A stretch of DNA of 64,000 bases. It comes from Saccharopolyspora rosea. GTDB taxonomy: Bacteria; Actinomycetota; Actinomycetes; Mycobacteriales; Pseudonocardiaceae. The stretch spans positions 4,154,001 through 4,218,000 of the forward strand of contig NZ_CP102826.1 of NCBI RefSeq assembly GCF_025643595.1, written 5' to 3'. Below, in pieces: positions 39,353-46,560 of the stretch (the first letter of the stretch is position 1; each line of letters starts with the position of its first letter). Position numbers and translations under genes: made by a program. The notes beneath the pieces are model-generated. The model did no database searches, was not told the origin of the DNA, and saw only the letters and a list, made by a program, of their open reading frames with translations.

Positions 39353-40540
39353 ATGACCCAGGGCACCGACGCGCGCAAGATCGACCGGGGCGGGACGGGT
39401 GGCTGCCCCGTCGACCACGGTTCCGACGGACTGTGGCGGATCCGCGGTTACGCCGCTGCGCGGGCGGTGCTGCGCAGCACCGACACGGTCCAGGCCGGGC
39501 TCGGTGTGGAGACGGTGGAGAAGATGCCCGCGAGCATCCGCCGTCCCGTGCTCTACCGCGACGGCCCGGAACACCGCGAGCACCGGCGCCAGACCGCCCG
39601 CTACTTCACCCCGCGCCACGTCGACGAGGCGTACCGGCCGATCATGCACCAGGTCGCCGACGAGCAGGTCGCCCAGCTGCGCCGCACGGGCCGCGCGCAC
39701 CTGGCGGACCTGAGCTTCTCGCTGGCGATCGAGGTCGCCTCGGCGGTGATCGGCCTGACCGACAGCCGTCCCGGTCTGCGCGAACGCCTGGAGCGGTTCT
39801 TCCCCGAGGAGTTCGGCGAACCCGGCTTCACCAGCCTCAACGGCCTCTACTGGGTCTTCCGCCAGCTGCGCAACTGGTCGGCGATCTACCTGGCCGACGT
39901 CCGCCCGGCGATCCGCTCCCGCCGCGCCCGGCGCCGCGACGACGTGATCTCCCACCTGCTCGACGAGGGCTGCTCGGCGGCGGAGATCCTCGGCGAGTGC
40001 ATCACCTTCGCGGCCGCCGGCATGGTCACCACCCGCGAGTTCGTCAACCTCGCCGCCTGGCACCTGTTCACCGACGACGACCTGCGCGCCCGCTACTGCG
40101 GAGCCGAGGAGCCGGAACGCCTGGCGGTCCTGCACGAACTGCTGCGCCTAGAACCAGTCGTCGGCCACCTCAAGCGCCGCACCACGAGCCCGGTCGAGGT
40201 GCCCGGCGAGGACGGTCCGATCACCATCCCGGCCGGTCAGCTGGTCGACGTCGAGGTCTCGGAGACCAACACCGACGAGCAGGCCGTCGGCGCGGAACCG
40301 GCGGCGGTGTGCCCGGGCCGCGCGCTCGCCCAGGGCGCGGGCGCCCCGGGGCTGTCCTTCGGCGACGGCGCGCACAAGTGCCCGGGTTCGACGATCGCGA
40401 TCCTGGAGACCGACATCTTCCTGACCAAGCTGTTCGCCCTGCCCGGTGTGGCGATGGCCACGCCGCCCCGGGTGTCGTTCAACGACGCCATCGGCGGCTA
40501 CGAACTCCGCGGCCTGGTGGTGACGGCCGAAACCGCCTGA
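39353..40540 (+). CDS. cytochrome P450 with atypical I-helix
   Basis: 395 residues, class I bacterial P450. Heme loop FGDGAHKCPGSTIA with Cys343; ExxR is ELLR (262-265); C-helix PEHREHRRQTARYF binds the heme propionates. The I-helix reads AAAGMVTTREF, so the usual acid before the conserved Thr is Val225, a change known in P450s with unusual oxygen activation. The redox partner is not nearby. Start ATG with AAGGAGG eight bases upstream. The stop is followed by a palindrome and MITE copy B. Substrate unknown. Confidence 0.9.
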   Translation: MTQGTDARKIDRGGTGGCPVDHGSDGLWRIRGYAAARAVLRSTDTVQAGLGVETVEKMPASIRRPVLYRDGPEHREHRRQTARYFTPRHVDEAYRPIMHQVADEQVAQLRRTGRAHLADLSFSLAIEVASAVIGLTDSRPGLRERLERFFPEEFGEPGFTSLNGLYWVFRQLRNWSAIYLADVRPAIRSRRARRRDDVISHLLDEGCSAAEILGECITFAAAGMVTTREFVNLAAWHLFTDDDLRARYCGAEEPERLAVLHELLRLEPVVGHLKRRTTSPVEVPGEDGPITIPAGQLVDVEVSETNTDEQAVGAEPAAVCPGRALAQGAGAPGLSFGDGAHKCPGSTIAILETDIFLTKLFALPGVAMATPPRVSFNDAIGGYELRGLVVTAETA

Positions 40541-40543
40541 CAA

Positions 40544-40554
40544 TCCACTGTGGA
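40544..40554. repeat. TCCACTGTGGA palindrome
   Basis: Third intergenic copy, four bases after the P450 stop and seven bases before MITE copy B. Confidence 0.5.
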
Positions 40555-40560
40555 CACTGA

Positions 40561-40685
40561 GAGCCTGTCTTTGAACTCGTTGTGCGTGGCGGTGCCGGTG
40601 CAGGTTGCGAGACCACTCACCGAAAGAGGAAGCGGCTGGCGCCGCTTGCCACGCCCCTTCCGGGAGCAGGTTCGAAGACAGGCTC
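40561..40685 (+). repeat. MITE-like element, type copy B (intact)
   Basis: 125 bp. Terminal inverted repeats GAGCCTGTCTTTGAAC (40561-40576) and GTTCGAAGACAGGCTC (40670-40685), 15 of 16 bases complementary. Flanked on both sides by TGA (40558-40560 and 40686-40688), a possible 3-bp target duplication of the IS5-like kind. Core: GCGAGACCACTCACCGAAAG, then hairpin AAGCGGC-TGGC-GCCGCTT (40630-40647). No coding capacity, so it would be moved by a transposase elsewhere. Confidence 0.88.
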
Positions 40686-40710
40686 TGAGGTGGGCGCGGT
40701 GCCCGCGGGA

Positions 40711-40739
40711 TTGATCGCCCGCGCCGCCCGGCCTAGCGT
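40711..40739 (+). promoter_or_regulatory. leaderless promoter of the methyltransferase gene
   Basis: TTGATC (40711-40716), 17-base spacer, TAGCGT (40734-40739), then seven bases and the ATG. It lies just downstream of MITE copy B. Confidence 0.65.
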
Positions 40740-40746
40740 TCGGGTC

Positions 40747-41562
40747 ATGTCGACCTACGCCTTCAGCCCGGAGTGGGAAGCCGAACGGCAGCGGCTCGCC
40801 TGTCTGGACGCCCTGTGGGACCGGGCCTCCCGGCGCGCGCTGGAGACCGCCGGCGTGCCGAGGGGAGCCGCGTGCCTGGACGTCGGGGCGGGTGACGGTT
40901 CGGTCGCGCGGCTGCTCGCCGAACTCGTCGGCGAGCGCGGCCGGGTGGTGGCGCTCGACCGCGACGTGCGCTTCCTCGACCCGGCCGGGCTGCCGAGCAC
41001 CGTCGAGGTGTGCGAGCGGGACCTGCTCACCGACGGGATGCCGTCCGGGAGCTTCGACCTGGTGCACGCGCGGATGGTGCTCTCGCACCTGCCGGAGCGC
41101 GACGCGGTGCTCGACGACCTGGTGTCGCTGCTGGCGCCGGGCGGCCGGATCCTGCTGTCGGAGTTCGACGCCGAGGGCGCCGGGGTGGTCGAGCCCGTCC
41201 CGCCGGACGCCGCCGGGCGGTTCCAGCGGGTGCACGACGCGGTCGTGGCGGTGCTGGCGTCGAAGGGCGGCGACTCGCGGTGGGCCCACTGGATGCCCGC
41301 GGCGCTGGCCTCGCGCGGGCTGACCGGGATCGGCGCGGTGGTCGACGGCGAACTGGTCCGCGGGGCAACGCCGATCAGCACGTTCTACCAGCACACCTTC
41401 CAGCGCCTGCGCGAGCCGATGCTGGCCACCACCCCGGTGACCGCGGAGTTGTTCGACCGGGTGCACGCGGCGCTGGACGACCCGGAGTTCGTGGCGTTGG
41501 CCGCGCCGCTGGTGTCGGTGTGGGGACAGCGCCCGGTCGAGGCGATCACAGCCGGTGCGTGA
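40747..41562 (+). CDS. class I SAM-dependent methyltransferase
   Basis: 271 residues. The Rossmann SAM fold is clear: ACLDVGAGDGSVARLLAELV (motif I, about 37-56), VVALDRDVRFLD (motif II acid), FDLVHARMVLSHLPERDAVL (motif post-II) and LLAPGGRILLSEFDAEGAG. The substrate is unknown; similarity in layout to UbiE/small-molecule O-/C-methyltransferases. The ATG is supported by a -35/-10 pair directly upstream, excluding the longer frame through MITE copy B. Confidence 0.88.
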   Translation: MSTYAFSPEWEAERQRLACLDALWDRASRRALETAGVPRGAACLDVGAGDGSVARLLAELVGERGRVVALDRDVRFLDPAGLPSTVEVCERDLLTDGMPSGSFDLVHARMVLSHLPERDAVLDDLVSLLAPGGRILLSEFDAEGAGVVEPVPPDAAGRFQRVHDAVVAVLASKGGDSRWAHWMPAALASRGLTGIGAVVDGELVRGATPISTFYQHTFQRLREPMLATTPVTAELFDRVHAALDDPEFVALAAPLVSVWGQRPVEAITAGA

Positions 41563-41569
41563 ACTCGTC

Positions 41570-41671
41570 GTCGCGGGCGCTGATGCGTCTTCCTGCGAAC
41601 TCGTCGTGGGCGGCGAAACCGCTCAGCGGAAGCGGCTGGCGCCGCTTACCACGCCCCTTCCAGAAGCGGGT
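41570..41671 (+). repeat. degenerate MITE-like repeat, copy F
   Basis: Carries GAACTCGTCGTGGGCGGCGA and the hairpin AAGCGGC-TGGC-GCCGCTT (41630-41647) followed by ACCACGCCCCTTCC, the same order as copy B, but the right terminal repeat is reduced to GGGTTCACC. Lies in the short gap between two convergent stops. Confidence 0.7.
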
Positions 41672-41685
41672 TCACCGGCGGGCGA

Positions 41686-42765
41686 TCACGTGACCGCCCG
41701 GACCATCCGCGCGTTCTGGCGGGTGAGCAGCAGCACCTGGTGCAGCAGGTCGATGCTGGCACCGCCGCTGCCCACCGCGTAGAGCCGCACGTCCTCCCGG
41801 TAGGCCTGCCGGGCTATCCGGAAATGCCGTCCCCGGAAGGTGATCAGCGTGCGCAGCAGTCCGACGAGCGCGTCGGCGCCCGCGCGCGCACCCGGCCCGG
41901 CGCGGTCGACGCCGCCCGCTTCCTCGACGGTGCGCACCAGCCGGGTCACCGCGGAGGACGTCCCGCGCCAGCGCGCGTGCAGCGCGCGCCAGCGGGGCAG
42001 CGTGTAGGGCACCGATTCGTGCAGGAACCGCGCGTAGTCGCCGGAGTCGTCGGCGAGCCAGACCGCCTCGTCGACCAGCCACAACGGCACCTGCGCGGCG
42101 GCGGGGCCGAGGTAGGTGACGCCGCCGAAGGTGATCTCCTCGAAGTAGGGGCGCAGCGTGCGCGCGAAGAACACCGGGCCGACTTCGCCGAGCACGAGGT
42201 CGATGGACTCCACCATCGCGGCGACGTGGCCGTCGATCATCCGCACCAGCTCGGCGAAGCGGGCGTCGGCCGGGTCGGCGCGGGCGAGTTCGTCGCAGCC
42301 CTCCAGCGCGGTCCGCAACGCGGGGAACACGTGTCGCACCGAGTCCTGGAGCACGCGTTCCTGCGCGTCGCCGGTGTAGGTCCGCCGCCGGACGCCGTCC
42401 GGGTTCCACACGCAGTAGTGCAGCACGGTGTCGCGCGGCACCATGCCGGTGCGCCGACCCAGTTCGGCCAGCACGGGCACGGCTTCCGGGACCGCTTCGG
42501 CGGGTTCGGTGCCGTGCCGCTTGATGGAGCCGAGGAACATCCCGAGGTCGCGCATCGCGGCCAGGCATTCGTCGTCGGTGAACCGCGCGACCCGGTCCAG
42601 CTCCGGCAGCAGCGCCCGCAGGCCGCGGACCAGGGCCGCCACGTCGGCGCGCTGGTTCATCCGCACCAGGTCGCGGCAGGCGAGATCGGCGCCGAGCGGA
42701 TCGGCGGTGCGCACGGCGTCGACCTGGGCGGCGGCGCCGTACTCGGAATTCGCGGTCGCGCGCAT
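41686..42765 (-). CDS. PrnB-like protein (DUF1864; indoleamine-dioxygenase-like fold)
   Basis: 359 residues, the size of PrnB (monodechloroaminopyrrolnitrin synthase, 361). PrnB rearranges 7-chlorotryptophan using heme in an IDO-like fold. Visible family features are TFGGVTYLGPAAAQVPLWLV, DEAVWLADDSGDYARFLHES, FRGRHFRIARQAYRED and a C-terminal GGASIDLLHQVLLLTRQNAR. No PrnA halogenase, PrnC or PrnD nearby, so pyrrolnitrin is not implied; the substrate could be another indole or tryptophan derivative. ATG preceded by GGAGGAGGGG. 41 bases after a methyltransferase, likely one operon. Confidence 0.75.
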   Translation of the reverse strand: MRATANSEYGAAAQVDAVRTADPLGADLACRDLVRMNQRADVAALVRGLRALLPELDRVARFTDDECLAAMRDLGMFLGSIKRHGTEPAEAVPEAVPVLAELGRRTGMVPRDTVLHYCVWNPDGVRRRTYTGDAQERVLQDSVRHVFPALRTALEGCDELARADPADARFAELVRMIDGHVAAMVESIDLVLGEVGPVFFARTLRPYFEEITFGGVTYLGPAAAQVPLWLVDEAVWLADDSGDYARFLHESVPYTLPRWRALHARWRGTSSAVTRLVRTVEEAGGVDRAGPGARAGADALVGLLRTLITFRGRHFRIARQAYREDVRLYAVGSGGASIDLLHQVLLLTRQNARMVRAVT

Positions 42766-42806
42766 TCCCCTCCTCCCCCGAGGAAATCGCTTCGGCCTCC
42801 GGCGGA

Positions 42807-43517
42807 TCAGCTCGCCGGCCGGACCAGGACGCGCCGCATCGGGACTTCGAGCACCGCACCGTCCGATCCGGTCTCGGTGCTGTGCCCGCGGAACTCGGCG
42901 GACTGGACGATCTCCAGGCCCGCCGCGGTGAGCAGGCGCTCCAGCTCGCCGTCTTCGAGCCGGGCGGGGACGAGTCCGGCTTCGTGCAGGTCGTCCAGTT
43001 TGGACCGCTGCTCGCGCGGCCAGGACGCGAAGACGTCCGCCGCGCCGGGTGCGAGTTCGACGACGAACGCCAGGCCCCGCTCGCCGAGCAGCGCCGTCAG
43101 GTTCCCGGCCGCCGCCGGCCGCTGTTCCACCGGCAGCTGGTGCAGCACGGTGCGCACGTACAGGTTCAGATCCCCCAGCTCGGCGTGGCACGCGGCGACG
43201 GCGGCGGGGTCGCACAGGTCGAGGACCCGGTAGTCCACGTTCGACGCCGGGTGCGCGCGCCGCGCCGCGGCCAACGCCGCTTCGGACACCTCGAAGCCGT
43301 ACACCCGGCGGAAGTGCTCGGCGAGCGCCTCGGTCTGCCGCCCGCTGCCGCAGCCGACGTCGGCCACCGGCAACTCCGGGTCGAAGTGCTCGGCGAACCA
43401 CGGAAGGTGGTGCAGCACGCCGTGCCGCGGATCCACGTCCCACAGGGCTTCGCCATCGCCCGCGGGCAGCTCTCGCCAGTACTTCTCCCACGCGAGAGCG
43501 TTGTCGTTGTCCGGCAT
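42807..43517 (-). CDS. class I SAM-dependent methyltransferase upstream of PrnB-like gene
   Basis: 236 residues. SAM-binding motif ELPVADVGCGSGRQTEALAE (about 48-67), VYGFEVSEAALAAARRAHP, and post-I YRVLDLCDPAAVAAC. The N-terminus WEKYWRELPAGDGEALWDVD resembles small-molecule methyltransferases. First gene of a two-gene unit with the PrnB-like gene, suggesting it methylates that enzyme's product or substrate (inference). Start ATG with GGGCGAGGG upstream; the longer frame is shadow. Confidence 0.85.
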   Translation of the reverse strand: MPDNDNALAWEKYWRELPAGDGEALWDVDPRHGVLHHLPWFAEHFDPELPVADVGCGSGRQTEALAEHFRRVYGFEVSEAALAAARRAHPASNVDYRVLDLCDPAAVAACHAELGDLNLYVRTVLHQLPVEQRPAAAGNLTALLGERGLAFVVELAPGAADVFASWPREQRSKLDDLHEAGLVPARLEDGELERLLTAAGLEIVQSAEFRGHSTETGSDGAVLEVPMRRVLVRPAS

Positions 43518-43895
43518 CCCTCGCCCCCCTCTGCCCGGACTTCCGGACCTGCCGCGCGGAAGTCGCGGCATTGGCGCAAAGATCCTTTTTTGCGGGTGGA
43601 ACGATCTCATGTCGGCTCGGCGATCACAAGTCCCGTTGCGGTGAGCACGGTGGACACCGGGCGGCGCTCCACTGCGGTCCGGCCCGGCAGGTGACCGAGC
43701 CCACTCGCCTCGGCAGCACCCGAGCACGCGCCCTCGGGCCCCCCGGACGGAAGCGATACTCTCCGTCACGGCACTGTCACTCCGCGCGCAGGAGGGCCCG
43801 TAATATCGACAGCCGAACGAGCCCGCACGGCCGTGCGCTCGCCAGTGATCAGCGCGAACCGGTGGACCGGTTCACTCACCGCAGGAAGGTTGTCA
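43518..43895. other. 378-base divergent gap with promoter-like AT patches
   Basis: Between the methyltransferase/PrnB-like unit and the first small paralogue. Contains an AT-rich spot (about 43573-43590, including TTTTTT), a TAATAT box at 43801-43806 that fits a -10 for the right-hand gene, and the dyad at 43857-43872. No gene is seen in it. Confidence 0.5.
43857..43872. promoter_or_regulatory. AACCGGT-GG-ACCGGTT dyad
   Basis: Seven-base perfect arms with a GG centre, 24 bases before the start of small paralogue 1 and 51 bases after its candidate -10. Position in the leader suits an operator or translational control element. Confidence 0.45.
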
Positions 43896-44285
43896 ATGTC
43901 GGTCGGGCAAGCCCACCCGCGAACGGTCGCGGCACCGGAAGCGTGGTTGCGGCCGCACATCGAGGCGCTGGAGACCAGCGTGCGCCACGGGTTCCGGTTC
44001 CAGCACCTGCCGAACATCGGCGAGATCGCCGAGGTGCTGGGATTCCGCGTCGAGCGCGACACCATCGACGTGTTCCGCGCCCGGTCGGCCGAGGACGCCC
44101 TCGGTGCCCGGTTCCGCGTCGAGGACCTCGAACACGGCTCCTCCCCCGCCGCCCTGTGGCACCGCAGCGGACCGGTCGCCGAGGTCATCGCCGAGCTGCT
44201 CGCGCTCCCGGCCCACGGCATCCGCGGCGCTCCGGACCTCGTCGCCGTCCGCGCACCCGACCTCTGGGTGCCCCGCCTGCGGTGA
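43896..44285 (+). CDS. unknown small protein, paralogue 1 flanking XRE-DUF397
   Basis: 129 residues of unknown family. Near-identical in sequence to the protein at 45968-46354; shared stretches include WLRPHIEALETSVR, HLPNIGEIAEVLGFRVE, IDVFRARSAEDALGARFRV and VRAPDLWVPR. Predicted soluble alpha/beta, no signal peptide, no catalytic motif recognised. ATG with GCAGGAAGG upstream. Ends facing the DUF397 gene; a hairpin lies between. The duplication around an XRE-DUF397 pair suggests a functional link, possibly an effector controlled by it. Confidence 0.75.
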   Translation: MSVGQAHPRTVAAPEAWLRPHIEALETSVRHGFRFQHLPNIGEIAEVLGFRVERDTIDVFRARSAEDALGARFRVEDLEHGSSPAALWHRSGPVAEVIAELLALPAHGIRGAPDLVAVRAPDLWVPRLR

Positions 44286-44365
44286 CCCCGCGGCCGGGCG
44301 GAGGCGGTCCCGCGCCACGGATCGCCGCCCACCTCATCGCGAAACTCCCGTCGCAGCAAGAGAAA

Positions 44366-44401
44366 CGCTCCTCGCCTCCCCGGAGCCGGAGACGAGGAGC
44401 G
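44366..44401. terminator. bidirectional terminator-like hairpin
   Basis: CGCTCCTCG (44366-44374) pairs with CGAGGAGCG (44393-44401) between the convergent small paralogue 1 and DUF397 genes; loop of 18 bases can form a smaller stem. Confidence 0.55.
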
Positions 44402-44423
44402 CTCCACCGCGACCGGGACCTGA

Positions 44424-44636
44424 TCAGCGACCGAACGCGTCCGCCTTCACCTCGCGCAGGAACGCCGCCCACGCGAAGCCGCTGACCTCAAGGACCCCGC
44501 CGGACCTGTCCTTGGTGTCCCGAACGCCGACCATCCGCCCGTCGGCAGCGAAACCGACCTCGACGCAGTTGCCGCCGTTGGCGCCGGATCGCGTGGACTT
44601 GCGCCAGCCGGTGTAGACGTTCCTCGACTCGGGCAT
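44424..44636 (-). CDS. DUF397 domain protein
   Basis: 70 residues, almost entirely the DUF397 domain: WRKSTRSGANGGNCVEVGFA, then VGVRDTKDRSGGVLEVSGFA and WAAFLREVK. DUF397 proteins pair with XRE regulators in actinomycetes (as at the whiJ-type loci) and are thought to modulate them. Start at MPESRN; an upstream frame overlaps the regulator. The gene begins 25 bases after the XRE gene and is likely co-transcribed. Confidence 0.9.
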   Translation of the reverse strand: MPESRNVYTGWRKSTRSGANGGNCVEVGFAADGRMVGVRDTKDRSGGVLEVSGFAWAAFLREVKADAFGR

Positions 44637-44661
44637 CGGTGTGCCCCTTCCCTGTGTCTGG

Positions 44662-45516
44662 TCACTGTTCGTTGATCGCCTCGGCCAGCATGCCGCGTGA
44701 ATCATCGGGACTCAACGAGAGCCGTTCCAGGACGTCGACCACGACCGCATAGCGGTCGATGTCTCCCGGGTCCTCCTGGTAAATCGCTCCACGTTCGTTG
44801 TCCACGTAGACGAACGCGGGTGCGTCCTCTTCCGGGAACTGCATCATCACGAAGGCGCCCGACATCGCCGGGTGTGGTCCGGTTGCGAACGGGAGTATCC
44901 GCAACGTGGTGTGCGGAGATCGCGACGCGTCGATCAACCGGTGAAGTTGGTCGCGCATCACCTCTGGGCCACCGACCGGGCGTCGGATCACCGCCTCGTT
45001 GAGGTAGAAATGCAGCCGTGGCGGGTCATCTCCATTGAGACGCGCCTGCCGTTCCCGGCGAATTTTGACCTGGCGGTCAACTTCCGCATCGCTCATGTCC
45101 GGTCGGTTGCTTCGCATCAGCGCCCGCACGTACTCCGGCGTTTGCAACAATCCGGGCACATGCTCGGCTTCGTAGTTCCAGAGGTCGAGCGCATCGGCTT
45201 CCAGACCAACGAACTGGCGGAACCACTCCGGAACCGTGTCCCGGTAGGCCGTCCACCAACCGCGTTCGTTCGACTCGCTCGCCAGCCGCAACAGGTAGTC
45301 GAGCTTGGCGGCGTCGACGTCGTACAGCTGCCCCAGCGCCCGAACGGTCTGGACCTTGATCGCCGTCTTCGCCTTCTCGATCTTGCTCACCGCCGACTCG
45401 CCCATGTTCAGCCATGCGGCGGCGTCCTTGAGCGTGTGACCGGAATCCTGCCGGAGTTGGCGCAACATGGCGCCGAGCTGACGCCGACGAACACTCGGAC
45501 CTGGCCGTTTCGTCAC
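44662..45516 (-). CDS. XRE-family regulator with DUF5753 domain
   Basis: 284 residues: N-terminal helix-turn-helix (about 14-65, LGAMLRQLRQDSGHTLKDAA, NMGESAVSKIEKAKTAI) and C-terminal DUF5753 domain (YEAEHVPGLLQTPEYVRALM, LHFYLNEAVIRRPVGGPEVM, LRILPFATGPHPAMSGAFVM). Typical partner of DUF397 proteins. GTG start with GGAGG five bases upstream; a GTG four codons earlier would overlap that site. A perfect 18-bp palindrome lies 103 bases upstream and is a good operator candidate. Confidence 0.92.
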   Translation of the reverse strand: MTKRPGPSVRRRQLGAMLRQLRQDSGHTLKDAAAWLNMGESAVSKIEKAKTAIKVQTVRALGQLYDVDAAKLDYLLRLASESNERGWWTAYRDTVPEWFRQFVGLEADALDLWNYEAEHVPGLLQTPEYVRALMRSNRPDMSDAEVDRQVKIRRERQARLNGDDPPRLHFYLNEAVIRRPVGGPEVMRDQLHRLIDASRSPHTTLRILPFATGPHPAMSGAFVMMQFPEEDAPAFVYVDNERGAIYQEDPGDIDRYAVVVDVLERLSLSPDDSRGMLAEAINEQ

Positions 45517-45618
45517 TGGGACCTCCACAGCTGATCACAGGTGGGGCGGAGTCTGCCACGACACGACATGCCCGCTGGGCCTCATTCGAACGAGTGCAGC
45601 ACCCCCGATGCCATTGCC

Positions 45619-45636
45619 CATAGGACATGTCCTATG
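45619..45636. promoter_or_regulatory. perfect 18-bp palindrome, candidate XRE operator
   Basis: CATAGGACATGTCCTATG reads the same on both strands. It lies in the AT-richer part of the divergent region between the XRE regulator and small paralogue 2, close to likely promoter sequence (GATCTTACTACTG). Confidence 0.6.
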
Positions 45637-45883
45637 CGATCTTACTACTGAACGTGATCATGCGAACACACTCAGCGCAAACCGGGCTCGGCTACGACGG
45701 GGAGATCCCCGATGTCGGAGGTTGAGCCAAAGCCCCACCCCGTGCTGCCGCGCCGTGCGCGACCGCGCCCGCGCGCCGCGCAGTCGATGCGGTCCGGTCT
45801 CGCCGAGACCGCACCCCGAGTCCGCATCGCAGGCGCACGGGGACCCGTCGGGCGGTACCCGGAGCCGCCACCCGGCGGGCCAT

Positions 45884-45922
45884 GCCACCGGCGGGCACGC
45901 CCCACCCGTGCCCGCCGGTGGC
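45884..45922. terminator. 16-bp perfect hairpin in the leader of small paralogue 2
   Basis: GCCACCGGCGGGCACG (45884-45899) and its exact complement CGTGCCCGCCGGTGGC (45907-45922), loop of seven bases CCCCACC. It ends 45 bases before the ATG. A terminator/attenuator or RNA-protecting stem are the simplest readings. Confidence 0.5.
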
Positions 45923-45967
45923 CACCCAGATCAACGGGCCCGAGAACGCCACCCCGGGGAGGTTCAC

Positions 45968-46354
45968 ATGGTGGTCGGGGACGCCCACCCGCGACGGCTC
46001 GCGCCGCCGGAGCCCTGGCTGCGACCGCACATCGAGGCGCTGGAGACCAGCGTGCGCCGTGGATTCCGGTTCCGGCACCTGCCGAGCACCGGCGACATCG
46101 CCGAAGTGCAGGGATTCCGCGTCGAGCACGGTGCCATCGACATCTTCCGCGCCCGCTCGGCCGACGACGCGCTCGGCGCCCGTTTCCGGGTCGAGGACCT
46201 CGAACGCGGCTCCTCCGCCGCCCTGTGGCACCGCTGCGGACCGGTCGCCGACGTCGTCACCGAACTGCTGGCACTCCCGCCGCACGACACCGGCGGCGCG
46301 CCGGGCCTCGCCGCCGTCCGCGCGCCCGACCTCTGGCTGCCGCGCCCGCCATGA
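45968..46354 (+). CDS. unknown small protein, paralogue 2 flanking XRE-DUF397
   Basis: 128 residues, the second copy of the family at 43896-44285, in the same orientation with the XRE-DUF397 pair between them. Shared: PWLRPHIEALETSVRRGFRF, RHLPSTGDIAEVQGFRVE, RARSADDALGARFRVEDLER, APDLWLPRPP. Differences are spread along the gene, so this is an older duplication with both copies kept intact. ATG after GGGAGGTTCAC. Its stop overlaps a following ATG (ATGA). Function unknown. Confidence 0.75.
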   Translation: MVVGDAHPRRLAPPEPWLRPHIEALETSVRRGFRFRHLPSTGDIAEVQGFRVEHGAIDIFRARSADDALGARFRVEDLERGSSAALWHRCGPVADVVTELLALPPHDTGGAPGLAAVRAPDLWLPRPP

Positions 46355-46560
46355 CCCCGTGGCCGGGCCTGTTCACACCGCTGCTCCACCGGGTCCGACC
46401 GCCCGACGTCGCGCGGGTGACCTGCGGTTCCGCGCGCCTCGGCGTCGCCGATTGCGGAGCGGTCTGCACACCACCGCACCCGTCGGTCACCGCCCGGCTC
46501 GCCCGGTGTCCGCGCTGCTACCGATCGTCCGAAGTGGACGGACGAATCACCCCAGGCTGA
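46351..46560 (+). CDS. possible small cysteine-containing ORF downstream of paralogue 2
   Basis: 69-residue frame starting at an ATGA overlap with paralogue 2. It has five cysteines, including a CPRC pair (RLARCPRCYRSSEVDG) that could bind zinc. It overlaps the end of the convergent metallopeptidase gene by 14 bases, and paralogue 1 has no equivalent downstream. Could be a real coupled gene or chance. Confidence 0.3.
   Translation: MTPWPGLFTPLLHRVRPPDVARVTCGSARLGVADCGAVCTPPHPSVTARLARCPRCYRSSEVDGRITPG

Larger units (their letters stand above)
45517..45967. other. 451-base divergent region with operator-like palindrome and hairpin
   Basis: Gap between the XRE gene and small paralogue 2. Left part (45540-45680) is AT-richer and holds the 18-bp palindrome; right part is GC-rich and holds a 16-bp hairpin. 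Open frames here are Arg/Pro-rich and I do not regard them as genes. Confidence 0.5.

Noticed and set aside
40570..40585. KstR-like operator (TnnAACnnGTTnnA) in the repeats
   Set aside because: TTGAACTCGTTGTG in the MITE arm comes close but misses the last base, and it occurs in all copies across the window regardless of steroid genes, so it is part of the element.
41686..43517. A pyrrolnitrin biosynthesis cluster
   Set aside because: Only a PrnB-like protein is present; no flavin halogenase, PrnC or Rieske PrnD homologue lies within the window.
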